Below are positions 5,826 to 5,887 of a DNA stretch of 5,887 bases, piece after piece. A program made the translations under genes and the position numbers. This DNA comes from an uncultured Clostridia bacterium (lineage in GTDB: Bacteria; Bacillota; Clostridia; TANB77; CAG-508), in assembly GCA_947584125.1 (NCBI GenBank), contig CANPWI010000088.1, forward strand, positions 1 through 5,887. Direction: 5' to 3'. Position 1 is the stretch's first letter, and each line of letters opens with the position of its first letter. The notes beneath the pieces were generated by a model, which was not told where the DNA came from, did no database searches, and was given only the letters and a program-made list of their open reading frames with translations.

Positions 5826-5854
5826 TTGCAAAATTTTATTTATCATTATATAAT
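5826..5854 (+). promoter_or_regulatory. sigma-A promoter for the gene beyond the right edge
   Basis: TTGCAA (5826-5831) and a perfect TATAAT (5849-5854) are separated by 17 bases. Transcription would begin near 5861. No CtsR heptad is present around it, so the next gene appears to be expressed independently of the heat-shock operon. Confidence 0.7.
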
Positions 5855-5871
5855 ATAAAAACAATGCAAAT

Positions 5872-5887
5872 AAGGAGAGCAATTTAT
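5872..5887 (+). promoter_or_regulatory. ribosome binding site of the next gene
   Basis: AAGGAG (5872-5877) lies just downstream of the promoter. The window ends in AT (5886-5887); if the next base is G, an ATG would begin at 5886, eight bases after the ribosome binding site. In many Clostridia radA follows clpC, but nothing of the coding sequence is visible here, so the identity is only a guess from gene order. Confidence 0.5.

Noticed and set aside
5821..5837. Inverted repeat AAAATTT-GCA-AAATTTT overlapping the -35 box of the right-edge promoter
   Set aside because: The arms are only A and T and of a kind that is frequent by chance in this DNA; no known operator is recognised.
1..5887. CRISPR arrays, tRNA or rRNA genes, insertion sequences, riboswitches
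   Set aside because: No regularly spaced repeats, cloverleaf or conserved rRNA segments, transposase frames, terminal inverted repeats or recognisable riboswitch leaders were seen on either strand.

Overview
The window looks like chromosomal DNA of a very AT-rich, low-GC Gram-positive bacterium, most likely a member of the Clostridia. The reasons are A/T-ending codons, AGA as the main arginine codon, strong AGGAGG/AGGTGAT ribosome binding sites, sigma-A type promoters, and above all the Firmicutes-specific gene order ctsR-mcsA-mcsB-clpC. The exact genus cannot be read from the sequence alone.

Layout. At the extreme left edge (1-20, minus strand) a divergent gene probably starts and runs out of the window. 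It is supported by a good ribosome binding site and a near-consensus extended -10 promoter (85-113, minus). On the plus strand follow a 51-residue orphan small protein (168-323), a promoter at 346-374, and a complete Nudix hydrolase of the Idi/YfcD-like type (490-1002). A 200-base A-rich gap then leads to a sigma-A promoter (1147-1174), a CtsR operator (1183-1205), and the class III heat-shock operon: ctsR (1221-1673), mcsA (1697-2254), mcsB (2247-3263, overlapping mcsA by 8 bases) and clpC (3284-5747). A hairpin terminator lies at 5756-5781. A new promoter (5826-5854) and ribosome binding site (5872-5877) announce another gene whose start codon would straddle the right edge.

How the genes work together (established for Bacillus-type systems). 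CtsR represses its own operon by binding GGTCAAA-type heptad repeats. McsB is a protein arginine kinase activated by the zinc protein McsA. Phospho-arginine marks proteins for the ClpC unfoldase, which feeds them to ClpP (not in this window). Heat or protein damage inactivates CtsR, so the operon is induced when protein quality control is needed.

Main oddity. clpC is not one open frame here. A net extra base at about 3830-3840 (best candidate C3833) shifts the frame just before the first AAA+ domain. Translation would end at 3868 after 194 residues, and the rest of the gene lies in another frame whose first ATG (4002) is beyond the D1 Walker A motif. Everything else in both halves is intact, so this is either a sequencing or assembly error, a very recent mutation, or, much less likely, a recoding site. 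No convincing wholly new system is visible. The least explained items are the clpC lesion, the third heptad in the CtsR operator and the orphan 51-residue protein.
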